Shown: positions 18,120 through 27,154, numbered from the stretch's first letter. The stretch: 64,000 nucleotides of DNA from Fundicoccus culcitae (GCF_024661895.1 NZ_CP102453.1:1612001-1676000); one strand, 5' to 3'. Notes: generated from the sequence alone by a model not told the origin. Made by a program: numbers and translations.

Positions 18120-20720
18120 TTAATTAGCAATAAAAGCATCATTTAGGCGATACCAATAGGTTGGCATTCCACGACTAGCTGTATATCCTTCAATGGCAGT
18201 AGTCGAAATTCCGTTATCGCTATAATTTGAATGAATAATTTGACTATTACTTACGGCAACACCTGTGTGTCCACCAGAACCAAGCGATTGACCTTTAATT
18301 CCTGAAACGAAAATATCGCCTGATTGAACATCCTCACGTGCAATTGGTATTAATAACGACCCTTCATACCCATAAAGGGTTTCAGTTGTTCCTAACCACG
18401 TGCCTTCACTTAAATAGCCTGCGGAAATCAATGCACTAAATACCGCACTTGAGCAGTCATAGCTATCAGGACCATTACGATAAGCCATCGAATAAGTTGT
18501 TTGTCCTTCACGTTCTTGGAACCATTGTACCACTTGCTGAGCGCGATCGCTTGCATCCGATAAATCAGGGTTGCTGGTTACAGGCGTGGTTGGGGTAGAT
18601 GGATTAGTCGGGTTAGTTGGGTTAGTTGGGTTGCTTGAGTTAGTTGGGTTGCTTGGGTTAGTTGGGTTGCTTGGGTTTGTGCTGCTGGCATTTGGATTTG
18701 AAACAATTAATTGGCTATTTGAATAAAGCATATCATTTGATAATTGATTCCACTCACGCAATTGGTTGACTGTCACACCATATTGGGTAGCAATCGAATA
18801 CAAGTATTCACCGCGTTTAACGGTATGTGTTTGATTGTTGGTAGCAGGTGTTTCCGTTGCTTGCGAGTTATTGTTTGTATTGTTTGTATTGTTACTAGTA
18901 CCGTTTGGATTGGACACAATGATTGGACGGTTTGCGTAAATCAAAGAACCAGAAATATTATTCCATTCACGTAATTGATCCACCGATACATTATTACGGC
19001 GGGCAATAGCAAATAAGGTATCGCCACTTTGAACGGTATAGTTTTTAGTTGACGCAGAATTATTTATTGGTATTTCACTAGCAACATTATCGTCTTCGGC
19101 TGTCGCATTAGGATTTGAAATAATAAGATTGACGTTGGTGTAAATTGTATCACTGGTTAAATTATTCCATTGTTTCAAATCATTTATTGTAACGTTATTG
19201 CGACGCGCGATTGAATACAAAGTATCGCCACTATTGATCGTATAATTTTTCACTTCCGCTTGACGACGTCGATCGTTTGTTTGCGTTGTTGCAGCTGGAT
19301 CAGAAACATATAAAGAATGATTAATGACAATTGTATTATCAGCTAAATTATTCCATTTTCTAAGGTTCTCAACGGTTGTATTGTTGCGTTGAGCTAATGA
19401 CCACAAGGTGTCACCACGCATCACTTGATGTTTTGTTACCTCAGCTTGTGTTTGTTGGGCTGTGGTACGCTGTGCGGTTGGTGTCTGTTGGCTAGTTGTC
19501 GTTTCTGTTTGATTATTTTGTGTTGGCGTTGTCGTTACTGGTTTATCAGCTTCAGTTTGGGTTTCTTCTGGTTGAGTCGCTGGTTGTTCAGTTTCTTCCG
19601 GGGTCTCCAATTCTGGTTCTGTTTCAACGTCAGTTTCTTCAATACTTTCAACTGGAAGTTCAACTTCTGCGTCAGTTGGCTCCTCAATCGGTGCTTCTTC
19701 AATCGGTGCTTCTTCAGAAGCTTCCTCAGGCGTTTCCTCAATTGGTGCTTCCTCTACGATCTCTTCAGGCGTTTCCTCGATAACTTCCTCAACTGGTAGT
19801 TCTTCGGCAAAATCTTCAGTGATTTCCTCTGTCGGAACTTCCACTTCAACGACTTCTTCAGCAGGTATTTCTTCTAAAGGTGCTTCTTCCAATGGAGCTT
19901 CTTCTACTGGCGTTTCCTCTAAAGGTGCTTCTTCTAATGGAGCTTCTTCTACTGGCGTTTCCTCTAAAGGAGCTTCTTCTACTGGAAGTTCTGTCACGGG
20001 AGTTTCTTCTACAATTTCCTCAGTTAAAACTTCCTCAACTACATCTTCTGCTACCCATTCTTCAGAAATTTCTGTTTCGGCTGCTACCCATTCATTTTCA
20101 ACAGGCGTTTCTTCAACCCATTCGCCTTCTTCTACTACATCTTCAAGAGGCGCTTCACCAACAAAAGACTCTTCAGCTAATACTTCAGTAGACTCTTCTA
20201 CTACTTCGGTTGCGATAACTTCTTCTACCACTTCAGTGGCATCGACTTCTTCCAAAGGCGTTTCAACTACCTCTGCAGAAATTTCTGCTTCAATAACTTC
20301 CTCAACTACTGGAACTTCTGCCACTAGCTCTTCAACAACAGTTGCATCCGCAACCTCTTCAGCCGCTACTTCCTCAACAGCTGCTACATAAACCTCAGCA
20401 ACGGGCTCCTCCACCCATTCTTCTACGACTTCTGTAACAGATTCGTAAACAGGCTCTTCATACACAGGCTCTTCATAAACAACTTCTTCTACAACTTCTT
20501 CATAAACTTCTGGCGTTGCACTTTCCTCAGGAACATCTTGCCATGAAACTTCTGGCGCTGGCGCATGCCACTGTGAATCATCACTAGAAGCATTATCATC
20601 AGAAGCCTCTTGTGCCATTATTGCTTGTCCAGAATGAGAAATTATTGAAAGAGAGGCAATTAACGACGTCGAAACCGCAATCCATTTCCCTTTCCGTTTA
20701 CGCATAATCTTCTTTTCCAA
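18120..20720 (-). CDS. Secreted LysM peptidoglycan hydrolase with a long Glu/Val/Pro-rich region
   Basis: An 866-residue exported protein. In order: signal peptide (cleavage near IMAQ, about 37), an acidic E/V/P/T region of roughly 340 residues with loosely repeated phrases such as VEEAPLEE and EVVEE, four LysM domains (about 430-690), a Pro/Asn/Thr/Ser linker of repeated NPTNPS, and a C-terminal Cys/His hydrolase domain. The last has YRNGPDSYDCSSAVFSALISAGY and GGHTGVAVS, resembling the Amidase_5/NlpC-P60 class. The start is TTG, supported by GAGGAG nine bases before it. The next ATG is 15 bases further on without its own site. The acidic region probably spans the wall. Confidence 0.85.
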   Translation of the reverse strand: MEKKIMRKRKGKWIAVSTSLIASLSIISHSGQAIMAQEASDDNASSDDSQWHAPAPEVSWQDVPEESATPEVYEEVVEEVVYEEPVYEEPVYESVTEVVEEWVEEPVAEVYVAAVEEVAAEEVADATVVEELVAEVPVVEEVIEAEISAEVVETPLEEVDATEVVEEVIATEVVEESTEVLAEESFVGEAPLEDVVEEGEWVEETPVENEWVAAETEISEEWVAEDVVEEVLTEEIVEETPVTELPVEEAPLEETPVEEAPLEEAPLEETPVEEAPLEEAPLEEIPAEEVVEVEVPTEEITEDFAEELPVEEVIEETPEEIVEEAPIEETPEEASEEAPIEEAPIEEPTDAEVELPVESIEETDVETEPELETPEETEQPATQPEETQTEADKPVTTTPTQNNQTETTTSQQTPTAQRTTAQQTQAEVTKHQVMRGDTLWSLAQRNNTTVENLRKWNNLADNTIVINHSLYVSDPAATTQTNDRRRQAEVKNYTINSGDTLYSIARRNNVTINDLKQWNNLTSDTIYTNVNLIISNPNATAEDDNVASEIPINNSASTKNYTVQSGDTLFAIARRNNVSVDQLREWNNISGSLIYANRPIIVSNPNGTSNNTNNTNNNSQATETPATNNQTHTVKRGEYLYSIATQYGVTVNQLREWNQLSNDMLYSNSQLIVSNPNASSTNPSNPTNPSNPTNSSNPTNPTNPTNPSTPTTPVTSNPDLSDASDRAQQVVQWFQEREGQTTYSMAYRNGPDSYDCSSAVFSALISAGYLSEGTWLGTTETLYGYEGSLLIPIAREDVQSGDIFVSGIKGQSLGSGGHTGVAVSNSQIIHSNYSDNGISTTAIEGYTASRGMPTYWYRLNDAFIAN

Positions 20721-20831
20721 TTAATAACACTCCTCAAATTCTAATTCATTTTGATATGCTAATATTAACATTCTAATATTTCAACATTGCGACACCCTTT
20801 TTACAATCTAAGCCCCTTTGTGTTTCACCTC

Positions 20832-20847
20832 AAATAAATATCTCTGC
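20832..20847 (+). repeat. 16-bp dispersed word
   Basis: AAATAAATATCTCTGC in the divergent gap. A degenerate inverted partner GAAATATTTATTAA lies at 20869-20882. Confidence 0.75.
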
Positions 20848-20944
20848 CCCTCTCCCATTTTAGAATCTGAAATATTTATTAAGATTTCAAAAATAAAAAT
20901 GGAATTGACGTTTTTTTACGTATATACCTATAAAGGAGGCATCT

Positions 20945-21865
20945 ATGAATAAAACAAAACAACACAAAATTCTGGAGCATATGGCTGCGCGTGGCATGAT
21001 TAAGGATCAGACGTTGGAACAAAAGTTAAATCGTCTAAAAAGTGGTTATGAAGGTGAAATCGCCTTTGTAAAGTGGTTTAATCAGTATAATCACAGTTAC
21101 TGGAAATTAGAGGTCGATTATTGGTTTGATAAAGATGGCAGAAAGCAAATTGATGATATTCTGATGGCCACCCACCGTTGGATTGTTGTCGATGTGAAGA
21201 ATTACTTTGGAAAATTTAATTACCTTAAGGGCGATTGCTTATTAAATGGCTTTACAATGGGGACGGATATCTTCGATGAGTTGGAAACTAAGACGAAAAA
21301 AGCCAGCCAAATAGCTGCTGAAGTTAGTCGCAACATCCAAGTAGATTCAGCAATGATATTTATTGGGGAACATTGTCAAGTTGATTTGGATTGTGTGCCG
21401 AAGGCACAAGTGGTGATGCGTAACGAGTTGTTCCAGTTTATTGATGGGCTCGAGTTCGCAGAACCGATGGCGGATTGGCTGCAGAAAAAAGTGGCGACGA
21501 AGCTGGACTTTTATCGTACGGATGAGAGACCGCCGGACATTGCTTTAGAGCCCAAGCAGTTTGAGGAGTTGAAGAAGGGGATTCGTTGTGGGAAGTGTAG
21601 TGGGTATAATATGACAGCTAATAAATTATGGATTACATGCATGGATTGCGGTAAAAAAGAATCTTACAAAGAGACCATTTGTCGGCATGCCATTGAGTTA
21701 CGTTACCTATTTTATTATTATCCAGAAATGGGAACGACGAAGAATATCTATGAGTTAATGGGAGGCAAAATTTCAAAAAGATCAATCCGCAGATATTTAA
21801 GCATAGAATTCACCCCTTCTAATGGTGGGAATGGATGTTATTATGCTGTTAAGCTTAAACAATAA
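20945..21865 (+). CDS. NERD-domain (nuclease-related) protein with zinc ribbon
   Basis: A 306-residue protein. Residues about 30-130 match the NERD pattern: GYEGEIAFVKWF, QIDDILMATHRWIVVDVKNYFGK, with the acidic and lysine residues in restriction-nuclease order. The C-terminal part has two CxxC pairs (CGKCSGY, CMDCGKK) likely binding zinc, then a basic helical tail (SKRSIRRYLS). NERD proteins are poorly understood, and nuclease activity is inferred from the fold. AAAGGAGG sits at ideal distance from the ATG. It is a lone gene, followed by a tandem-repeat array. Codon use resembles its neighbours. Confidence 0.8.
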   Translation: MNKTKQHKILEHMAARGMIKDQTLEQKLNRLKSGYEGEIAFVKWFNQYNHSYWKLEVDYWFDKDGRKQIDDILMATHRWIVVDVKNYFGKFNYLKGDCLLNGFTMGTDIFDELETKTKKASQIAAEVSRNIQVDSAMIFIGEHCQVDLDCVPKAQVVMRNELFQFIDGLEFAEPMADWLQKKVATKLDFYRTDERPPDIALEPKQFEELKKGIRCGKCSGYNMTANKLWITCMDCGKKESYKETICRHAIELRYLFYYYPEMGTTKNIYELMGGKISKRSIRRYLSIEFTPSNGGNGCYYAVKLKQ

Positions 21866-21880
21866 TGCGAATTTTTTAAG

Positions 21881-22152
21881 TGGCCTGGGAGTACTTTGGC
21901 TGGCCACTTATCTGCTCATGTGGCCTAGGAACAATTTGCCTGACCACTTATCTGCTCATGTGGCCTAGGAACTATTTGCCTGGCCACTTATCTGCTCATG
22001 TGGCCTGGGAGTACTTTGCTTGGCCACTTATCAGCTCATGTGGCCTAGGAACAATTTGCCTGGCCACTTATCAGCTCATGTGGCCTAGGAACAATTTGCC
22101 TGGCCACTTATCAGCTCATGTGGCTTGGGAGTTGCTCCAGAAGCCACTTGCA
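21881..22152. repeat. About seven 40-bp tandem repeats (TGGCC family)
   Basis: TGGCC starts at 21881, 21921, 21961, 22001, 22041, 22081 and 22121. Inner units alternate CTAGGAACAATTTG and CTGGGAGTACTTTG before the inverted GGCCAC. The last copy decays. The array fills the gap between two convergent genes. Confidence 0.95.
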
Positions 22153-22177
22153 CCCCCTCCCCAATCCACTCCACCCC

Positions 22178-22209
22178 AAAAAACCAGCTGAGTCACATGA
22201 CTCAGCTGG
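22178..22209 (-). terminator. Terminator of the eRF1-like gene
   Basis: CCAGCTGAGTCA / TGACTCAGCTGG perfect stem followed by six T on the minus strand. Confidence 0.88.
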
Positions 22210-22216
22210 CTTATAA

Positions 22217-22232
22217 GCAATGATATTTATTA
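22217..22232 (-). repeat. 16-bp dispersed word at a stop codon
   Basis: Reverse complement TAATAAATATCATTGC. Its first TAA is the stop of the eRF1-like gene. Confidence 0.7.
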
Positions 22233-23339
22233 ATAGCGTAAGACTGCTGCGATTTGTATGCCTTCAGGCATTTTGTCGGCGTCTAGCAAGTAGACTTTGC
22301 CTTTGGCGTGTAGGGTATTCCAAATCAAACGGCTAAGGTAGTCGTCTTTTGGACTTGGGACGTATTGACCTTCATCGTCAATGGTGCCCGTTACTTCTAA
22401 CCCTTTTTGAATTAAAAGATAGTCGATCCGACCTTGTAAACTGGAGAAGGCCAGGTCGTTGTATTGGGACTCTAATTTAAATTGTGGAGTGGTTTCCTTG
22501 AAGCGCTCCATCAATTCGGAATGGCGAACTTCCGCAACATAATTAACTTGTTTAGCTGCGCGCTCTTGAATATCATTATCGGATAGTTGCACAGGTGACG
22601 CTTCGATTGGGTAGTCGCTGAGGTATTTATTTTTAGAAATGCGACGGAATTCGGCCACATTTTCAGTTAAAGCGAATAAGACCAATGGGTAGTGGGTATT
22701 TTTTGAATAGTTTTCGTAAATGTATTTATCCACAATCCGGAAATAATTTTCTAAATCAATTTCTTTTTCGGCACTTGCATCGGATTGTCCGTGGAAAACA
22801 CTACCTTCAGCGTTCATTGAAGTTTGCGTATATTCTTCACCCAAAGCCGTCGCAACATCGACCGGCGCATCCGCATCACTAGACATATCTACTTCGGTTA
22901 AACGTTCTTGTTGTCCGACAAACAGACGCATTTTTTCACGACTCAAGACCAGTAAGTGATACGTCGCCACATATTGGAAATTCTCGATAACCGCTGACAG
23001 ATTCGGTCTTTCAGACACCGTCACCCCATTGTCAATTGGGCGCGTTAGAAGATAATAGTAGGTTTCATCTGGCGTAATATATAAAACCAGATTGTTCCCG
23101 CCAATTTCTTGAAAATCAGCATCTTTTTGGAATTCTTTGGCTTGTTTAACCAATTTAGCAGTCAGTTCTGCTCCATAATTTTCATTGCCAATTTGTTCCG
23201 CTTTTTTAATCAGCTGATCCAATTTAATCCGGTTCTTATCCGAATTAATCGATGCCAGCTCGGTATCTAAACTGATCGTTAAATACACCTGATTTTCCTG
23301 AAATAGTTCATCTGTTGGAAATGTTAAAAGTTCTTTCAT
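22230..23339 (-). CDS. Bacterial archaeo-eukaryotic release factor (baeRF)-like protein
   Basis: A 369-residue cytoplasmic protein whose layout matches bacterial eRF1-related (baeRF) proteins. It has an N-terminal alpha/beta region beginning with YLTISLDTE, a central VLSREKMRLFVGQQERLTEVD block, a His/Tyr-rich middle domain (VDKYIYENYSKNTHYPLVLFA), and a C-terminal domain ending GKVYLLDADKMPEGIQIAAVLRY. I see no GGQ motif at the expected place. Members are proposed to act on stalled or hibernating ribosomes. The assignment is by overall pattern, so confidence is moderate. It is a single gene with its own terminator. Confidence 0.55.
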   Translation of the reverse strand: MKELLTFPTDELFQENQVYLTISLDTELASINSDKNRIKLDQLIKKAEQIGNENYGAELTAKLVKQAKEFQKDADFQEIGGNNLVLYITPDETYYYLLTRPIDNGVTVSERPNLSAVIENFQYVATYHLLVLSREKMRLFVGQQERLTEVDMSSDADAPVDVATALGEEYTQTSMNAEGSVFHGQSDASAEKEIDLENYFRIVDKYIYENYSKNTHYPLVLFALTENVAEFRRISKNKYLSDYPIEASPVQLSDNDIQERAAKQVNYVAEVRHSELMERFKETTPQFKLESQYNDLAFSSLQGRIDYLLIQKGLEVTGTIDDEGQYVPSPKDDYLSRLIWNTLHAKGKVYLLDADKMPEGIQIAAVLRY

Positions 23340-23467
23340 TCAATCACGTCCTTTTACTATTAGTACCTTTAATTGTAGAATAAGATACCCTTTAAGTAAA
23401 GCAAAACGCAATCAATTTGCCATTTAGTAATCGTTGCCAAAATTGATATTGCCCCTTTTCACCCCAC

Positions 23468-23483
23468 CCATAAATATCCCTGC
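23468..23483 (+). repeat. 16-bp dispersed word
   Basis: CCATAAATATCCCTGC in the gap between the eRF1-like and ComK-like genes. Confidence 0.6.
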
Positions 23484-23596
23484 ATCAATGCTACTATTTT
23501 CCACAAAAAAGAGATTGCTAAACCGCTTACTTGTATGGTATATTAATACTAGCGTCTATTAAAATTATTTATATACTAATTGATGGGAGGCAACGA

Positions 23597-24349
23597 ATGC
23601 TATCTACGACTTCTCCGCTTTCAACACCACATCCTAACGCCACGACCTTCGTCTTCTCACCACACGAAAACTTCGACTTCCATACATTAAGCCAATACGC
23701 CTGCGTTCTGAACGAACTATCTTTCACCTCCATGCAAGTTATTTATTTAAAAAATATAAGCGGTCAGGATCACTATTATCGCAGTCTCATTCTGGATCAA
23801 GCCGGTCAATTATGGGTGTCGACCCGCTCAACCACCTGGTTGGCTGACCAAATGTTTAAACAAGTTGGTTATAGCTACAAACTATGGTCGCAATTTTTAC
23901 AAAAAGTCGGTCAACAACCTCGCACCATTTTCCCCTTCGTCCACGGCAATTTGATCTACTACCGCCTACCCAATAAAGACGAACATCAACCCGATTGGAT
24001 TAACGTCAGCCACTGCATCAAATTGATTTTATCCCAAGCAAGCACCACAAACCCCTTAAACTTCTACTACACTTGCTACCACCCACTTTACCAACGCATC
24101 CGCATCTCCATCATCCACAGCAAACCTACCATCTTAAAACAAATCGAAGATTCCTACCACCTGTCGAACCTTTGGTTTCAACACTACAACCACCTGCTTT
24201 CACGCATCCACCACCAACTCGACCTCACGCACCCCCAAACAGAGCACACCCATTTTTTCCATCATTATGACTTCGACCCCCAACATCATCCCCCTATTAC
24301 CTCTCGTGACCTCACACATTTCACCCACTCCCTTTTTCCTTTTAAATAA
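23597..24349 (+). CDS. Possible ComK-like competence regulator
   Basis: About 250 residues, taken from the ATG at 23597, which follows GGGAGG at correct spacing. An upstream ATG at 23531 lacks a site. The middle part follows the order of landmarks in Bacillus ComK: a SxxxA...G block (STRSTTWLADQMFKQVGYSY), a Pro-Ile-like stretch, IFPFVHGNLIYYRLPN (compare the ComK FFPT.S region), then DWINVSHCIKLI (compare WI..H). It has a His-rich tail (HFFHHYDFDPQHHPP) and C-rich third positions, unlike neighbours. ComK proteins switch on DNA-uptake genes. This is pattern matching only, and the gene may be a distant or unrelated protein. Its stop lies in a 16-bp dispersed word. Confidence 0.4.
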   Translation: MLSTTSPLSTPHPNATTFVFSPHENFDFHTLSQYACVLNELSFTSMQVIYLKNISGQDHYYRSLILDQAGQLWVSTRSTTWLADQMFKQVGYSYKLWSQFLQKVGQQPRTIFPFVHGNLIYYRLPNKDEHQPDWINVSHCIKLILSQASTTNPLNFYYTCYHPLYQRIRISIIHSKPTILKQIEDSYHLSNLWFQHYNHLLSRIHHQLDLTHPQTEHTHFFHHYDFDPQHHPPITSRDLTHFTHSLFPFK

Positions 24350-24359
24350 ATATCCCTCT
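24344..24359 (+). repeat. 16-bp dispersed word at a stop codon, left arm of an inverted pair
   Basis: AAATAAATATCCCTCT. The TAA is the stop of the ComK-like gene. With 24440-24455 it brackets the shared terminator. Confidence 0.7.
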
Positions 24360-24390
24360 GATTGCTATAGGAGTGGACGAAATGTGGTCA

Positions 24391-24435
24391 AAAAAAAAGC
24401 CAGTCTTGATCAGATGAATCAAGCTGGCTTTTTAT
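24391..24435. terminator. Bidirectional terminator between two convergent genes
   Basis: AAAGCCAGTCTTGATCA / TGAATCAAGCTGGCTTT with A-run before and T-run after serves both strands. Confidence 0.85.
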
Positions 24436-24439
24436 ATTA

Positions 24440-24455
24440 GAAGTGATATTTATTT
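24440..24455 (-). repeat. 16-bp dispersed word at a stop codon, right arm of an inverted pair
   Basis: Reverse complement AAATAAATATCACTTC. The TAA is the galU stop. Confidence 0.75.
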
Positions 24456-25340
24456 AAGGTCTTGGCTTTTCTTAATAATTAAGTCGCGCAAGCCATCAGC
24501 AATTTCAGGGTGCTCCAAGCCGTATTCGAGGCTATATTGCAGGTAACCTAATTTGTTTCCCACATCATGGCGGTCGGCGTCAACAATGCGCGCATAAACG
24601 GTTTGGTATTGGCTGATTTTTTGCAAGGCATCCGTTAATTGAATTTTGTCGTCGATACCCGGTTCTTGGTTGGCTAACACATCAAAAATTTCCGGCGTTA
24701 AGACGTAGCGTCCAGCAATCGCATAGGAACTCAAAATATTTTCTTTGGTGGGTTTTTCAATAAAATTATTTACTTTGATTACATCATCGCCATGACCAAA
24801 TTGCGGTAACAAGGTCCCTTTATCAACATTACCGTATTTACTTAGGTCTTTTTCAGGGGTTTCGATAACCGCAACATTCATTTGTTGGGTTTCATCATAG
24901 AGATCAATCAACTGTTTCGTTACAGGGATTTCAGCATCGATAATATTGTCACCCAACATAACCACGAAGGGTTCATTTGATACAAAAGCCTTGGCTTGAT
25001 AAATCGCATCGCCTAAGCCTAAAGGATAAGACTGGCGGACAAAGAACAAATTAGGCATTGTGGTATCCTTAACTAATTCCAACAAATCCCATTTTTCTTT
25101 TTCTAATAAATTTGATTCCAGCTCGATGGCTGAGTCAAAGTGATCTTCAATTGATCGTTTGTGTTTACCGGTCACGATAATAATTTCTTCAATCCCTGAA
25201 GCCATCGCTTCCTCAACGATAAATTGAATAATTGGTTTATCAACTATCGGTAGTAGTTCTTTAGGGCTAGCTTTGGTAGCTGGTAAAAAACCTGTCCCAT
25301 ATCCAGCAGCGGGGATAATTGCTTTACGGACTTTTGACAT
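24450..25340 (-). CDS. galU: UTP-glucose-1-phosphate uridylyltransferase with altered signature
   Basis: A 296-residue GalU/GtaB enzyme making UDP-glucose from UTP and glucose-1-phosphate for wall and capsule polymers. It carries KAIIPAAG...LPATKASPKELLPIVDKP, VMLGDNI and FIEKPTKEN, in the right order and with normal length. Residue 17, however, is Gly: the signature reads AAGYGTGFLPATK where nearly all relatives have GxGTR. That Arg normally contacts the nucleotide phosphates. The codon is a clear GGT. It has a TATAAT-like -10 upstream and its own ribosome binding site GGAGTGG. Either a functional variant or a recent mutation. Confidence 0.9.
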   Translation of the reverse strand: MSKVRKAIIPAAGYGTGFLPATKASPKELLPIVDKPIIQFIVEEAMASGIEEIIIVTGKHKRSIEDHFDSAIELESNLLEKEKWDLLELVKDTTMPNLFFVRQSYPLGLGDAIYQAKAFVSNEPFVVMLGDNIIDAEIPVTKQLIDLYDETQQMNVAVIETPEKDLSKYGNVDKGTLLPQFGHGDDVIKVNNFIEKPTKENILSSYAIAGRYVLTPEIFDVLANQEPGIDDKIQLTDALQKISQYQTVYARIVDADRHDVGNKLGYLQYSLEYGLEHPEIADGLRDLIIKKSQDLK

Positions 25341-25550
25341 TCAATCCACTCCATTCTTTCATAATTATAGCAAGTAATTACTTGAAAGACTATGTAATTC
25401 TTGAAAATTATGGTTAATCGTGGAATTGGCGTGTAAGTGGGAAGTGAAATACCTTCCGTCATTATCCACTTGCGTGTGCGCTCACATATTCGAGCCGTTC
25501 TTGTGTGCGTGAACGTAAGTGGGAAATGAATCACCTAGGCACTTACCCAC

Positions 25551-25582
25551 CGCAAGACAAATTAGATTGAATTTGTCTTGCG
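25551..25582. repeat. Perfect 13-bp inverted repeat
   Basis: CGCAAGACAAATT and AATTTGTCTTGCG around six bases, in the gap upstream of galU. No T-run follows. Confidence 0.8.
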
Positions 25583-25654
25583 CTTGGATAACGAGAGACA
25601 AATTGTGTCGAAATTGTCGTGCGCTGGTGCAGCGCGGGCCATCCCAACTTTTCG

Positions 25655-25775
25655 AAGGCACGCGCTCTCATCCCGCGTGCCTTCCCAACAAAATGATGTC
25701 CCGCGCTCCAGGAACGCGTGCCTTCCCAACAAAATGAAGTCTCGCGCTTTAATCCCGCGTGCCTTCCCAGCAATA
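25655..25775. repeat. Three 41-bp tandem repeats (CGCGTGCC family)
   Basis: GCGTGC recurs at 25675, 25716 and 25757, followed by CTTCCCAACAAAATGA. The first copy has an inverted GGCACGCG before it. Confidence 0.8.
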
Positions 25776-25897
25776 ATAAGCGGGAAATGTGTGACCATTT
25801 AATAATCTATCAATTTGGCTATTTGGTTATGAAATTAAGTATTTGGTGACTGATTAGCTTTATTTAACGTCTTTTTACTTCCCGCTAAAACGCATTT

Positions 25898-25967
25898 GCC
25901 GGAACTCATTTCTGAGCGACATCCGGCAAACCAACTTGCCGGAACACATCAGAAATCCACGTCCGGC
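25898..25967. repeat. Two 30-bp inverted units, 40 bp apart (GCCGGA family)
   Basis: Units 25898-25927 and 25938-25967 both run GCCGGAA...CCGGC over exactly 30 bp with a 10-bp spacer. Apart from these arrays the gap 25341-26030 shows no gene. Confidence 0.85.
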
Positions 25968-26030
25968 AAATTAGAAAATATGATGAAAATTATCATTATA
26001 AACTTGTCTCTCTCTTACGGCTACAAGCCC

Positions 26031-26061
26031 AAAAAAGCTAGACACCCATAGGCATCTAGCT
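26031..26061 (-). terminator. Terminator of the multi-helix membrane protein gene
   Basis: AGCTAGATGCC / GGTGTCTAGCT stem followed by six T on the minus strand. Confidence 0.85.
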
Positions 26062-26074
26062 AATATCTAACCTA

Positions 26075-27106
26075 TTAAACCGCATTGTTATGTGTTTCAA
26101 CAGCTGTTTTCGTTCCAGCATAGCCTGCAAAAGCTGTAATGAACATGGCTAGGAGTAAACCAATAAAAATATACAATGAATATTTAGACGTTTCATTGGA
26201 TACATCTTCTGCAACAACGGCTGCCTCATCCACTGCTTGTTGCGCTTGAACTTGTAAGTCAGCAATCGCTGTTTGAGCTTCTTCCATGACTTGCGTCGCT
26301 TGTTCTGTCGCATCTGCATAAGCTTGTTGGATATTTTCCACAGCCGCTTGAGCTTCCGCTTCAGTTAAGTCGGTATTAGCAGCTACGGCTTCAGTCAAAG
26401 CCTCTTCATCTAATTCTTGCCCAATTTCATCAATCCGGCCTTGGATATTACTAACCACTTCATCAATGGCTTGTTGTGGATCTTGTCCTTCAACAACCAC
26501 TGCGTAACCCGCATTCGTAATATCATCCACCGTGGCTTGCATTTGATTTTCTAAGTAATCAGGTTGCAACTGTTCAATATCTGTCTCTTCTAAAACGTCA
26601 GTTACCGATTGTTGTAATTCGTCGGTATCCACATTGACTTGATTCGCAATGGCATCAAAGGCATCTTGCGATAATGAAGCAACGGTATCAACGGTAACCC
26701 CAACCGTATCACCAACCACTTGACCTGTGAACCCTAAGACATTGCCTAAAGCACCAAACGCCATACTTAAAGCAGAAGTCATTAACCAAAACATCACTAC
26801 GATACTGACGGCCCATGTTAAGAAACCATGAATGAAACCGGCACGATTGGCTGTTAAACCAGCAATATAGCCAGCTGCCGCTAACGAAATGATTAAAGCA
26901 ACTATTAGCCAAATAATTAAGCCCGTACCTACCCCATCTAACGGATTGCTAGAGGTAAAGTCCGGCACACCAAAACCAATCGCTGTCCCAATGAGTGAAA
27001 ACAAAATGCTTAAGGCCACAAACGTCACAACCCCCGCAAAAATGGAGCGCCATGAAATATTGTTCCCCGCTTTTTCATTCATTCCATCTAAGATATATTT
27101 TCTCAT
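26075..27106 (-). CDS. Membrane protein with extracytoplasmic helical domain, unknown function
   Basis: About 343 residues with no family I recognise. It has three hydrophobic segments in the first 150 residues, including FAGVVTFVALSILFSLIG and LIIWLIVALIISLAAAGYI. A roughly 170-residue acidic, Ala/Gln/Val-rich region (150-310) is predicted helical or coiled-coil, and one C-terminal membrane helix (IFIGLLLAMFITAFAGYAG) follows. The ATG at 27106 is chosen because AAGGAGAG lies at correct spacing, while the ATG 18 bases earlier overlaps that site. A stress- or envelope-related role is possible but not shown. Confidence 0.7.
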   Translation of the reverse strand: MRKYILDGMNEKAGNNISWRSIFAGVVTFVALSILFSLIGTAIGFGVPDFTSSNPLDGVGTGLIIWLIVALIISLAAAGYIAGLTANRAGFIHGFLTWAVSIVVMFWLMTSALSMAFGALGNVLGFTGQVVGDTVGVTVDTVASLSQDAFDAIANQVNVDTDELQQSVTDVLEETDIEQLQPDYLENQMQATVDDITNAGYAVVVEGQDPQQAIDEVVSNIQGRIDEIGQELDEEALTEAVAANTDLTEAEAQAAVENIQQAYADATEQATQVMEEAQTAIADLQVQAQQAVDEAAVVAEDVSNETSKYSLYIFIGLLLAMFITAFAGYAGTKTAVETHNNAV

Positions 27107-27138
27107 CCTGTCTCTCTCCTTCATCTTTTGTATAAAAC

Positions 27139-27154
27139 AAATAAATATCTCTGC
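27139..27154 (+). repeat. 16-bp dispersed word with degenerate inverted partner
   Basis: AAATAAATATCTCTGC. A second arm CAATATTTATTTTA lies at 27163-27176, giving a 38-bp imperfect palindrome. Confidence 0.75.

Noticed and set aside
19425-20391. Several long plus-strand ORFs rich in Ser/Thr or Leu/Phe
   Set aside because: They are antisense shadows of the Glu/Val/Pro repeat region of the wall hydrolase, whose codon bias keeps other frames open.
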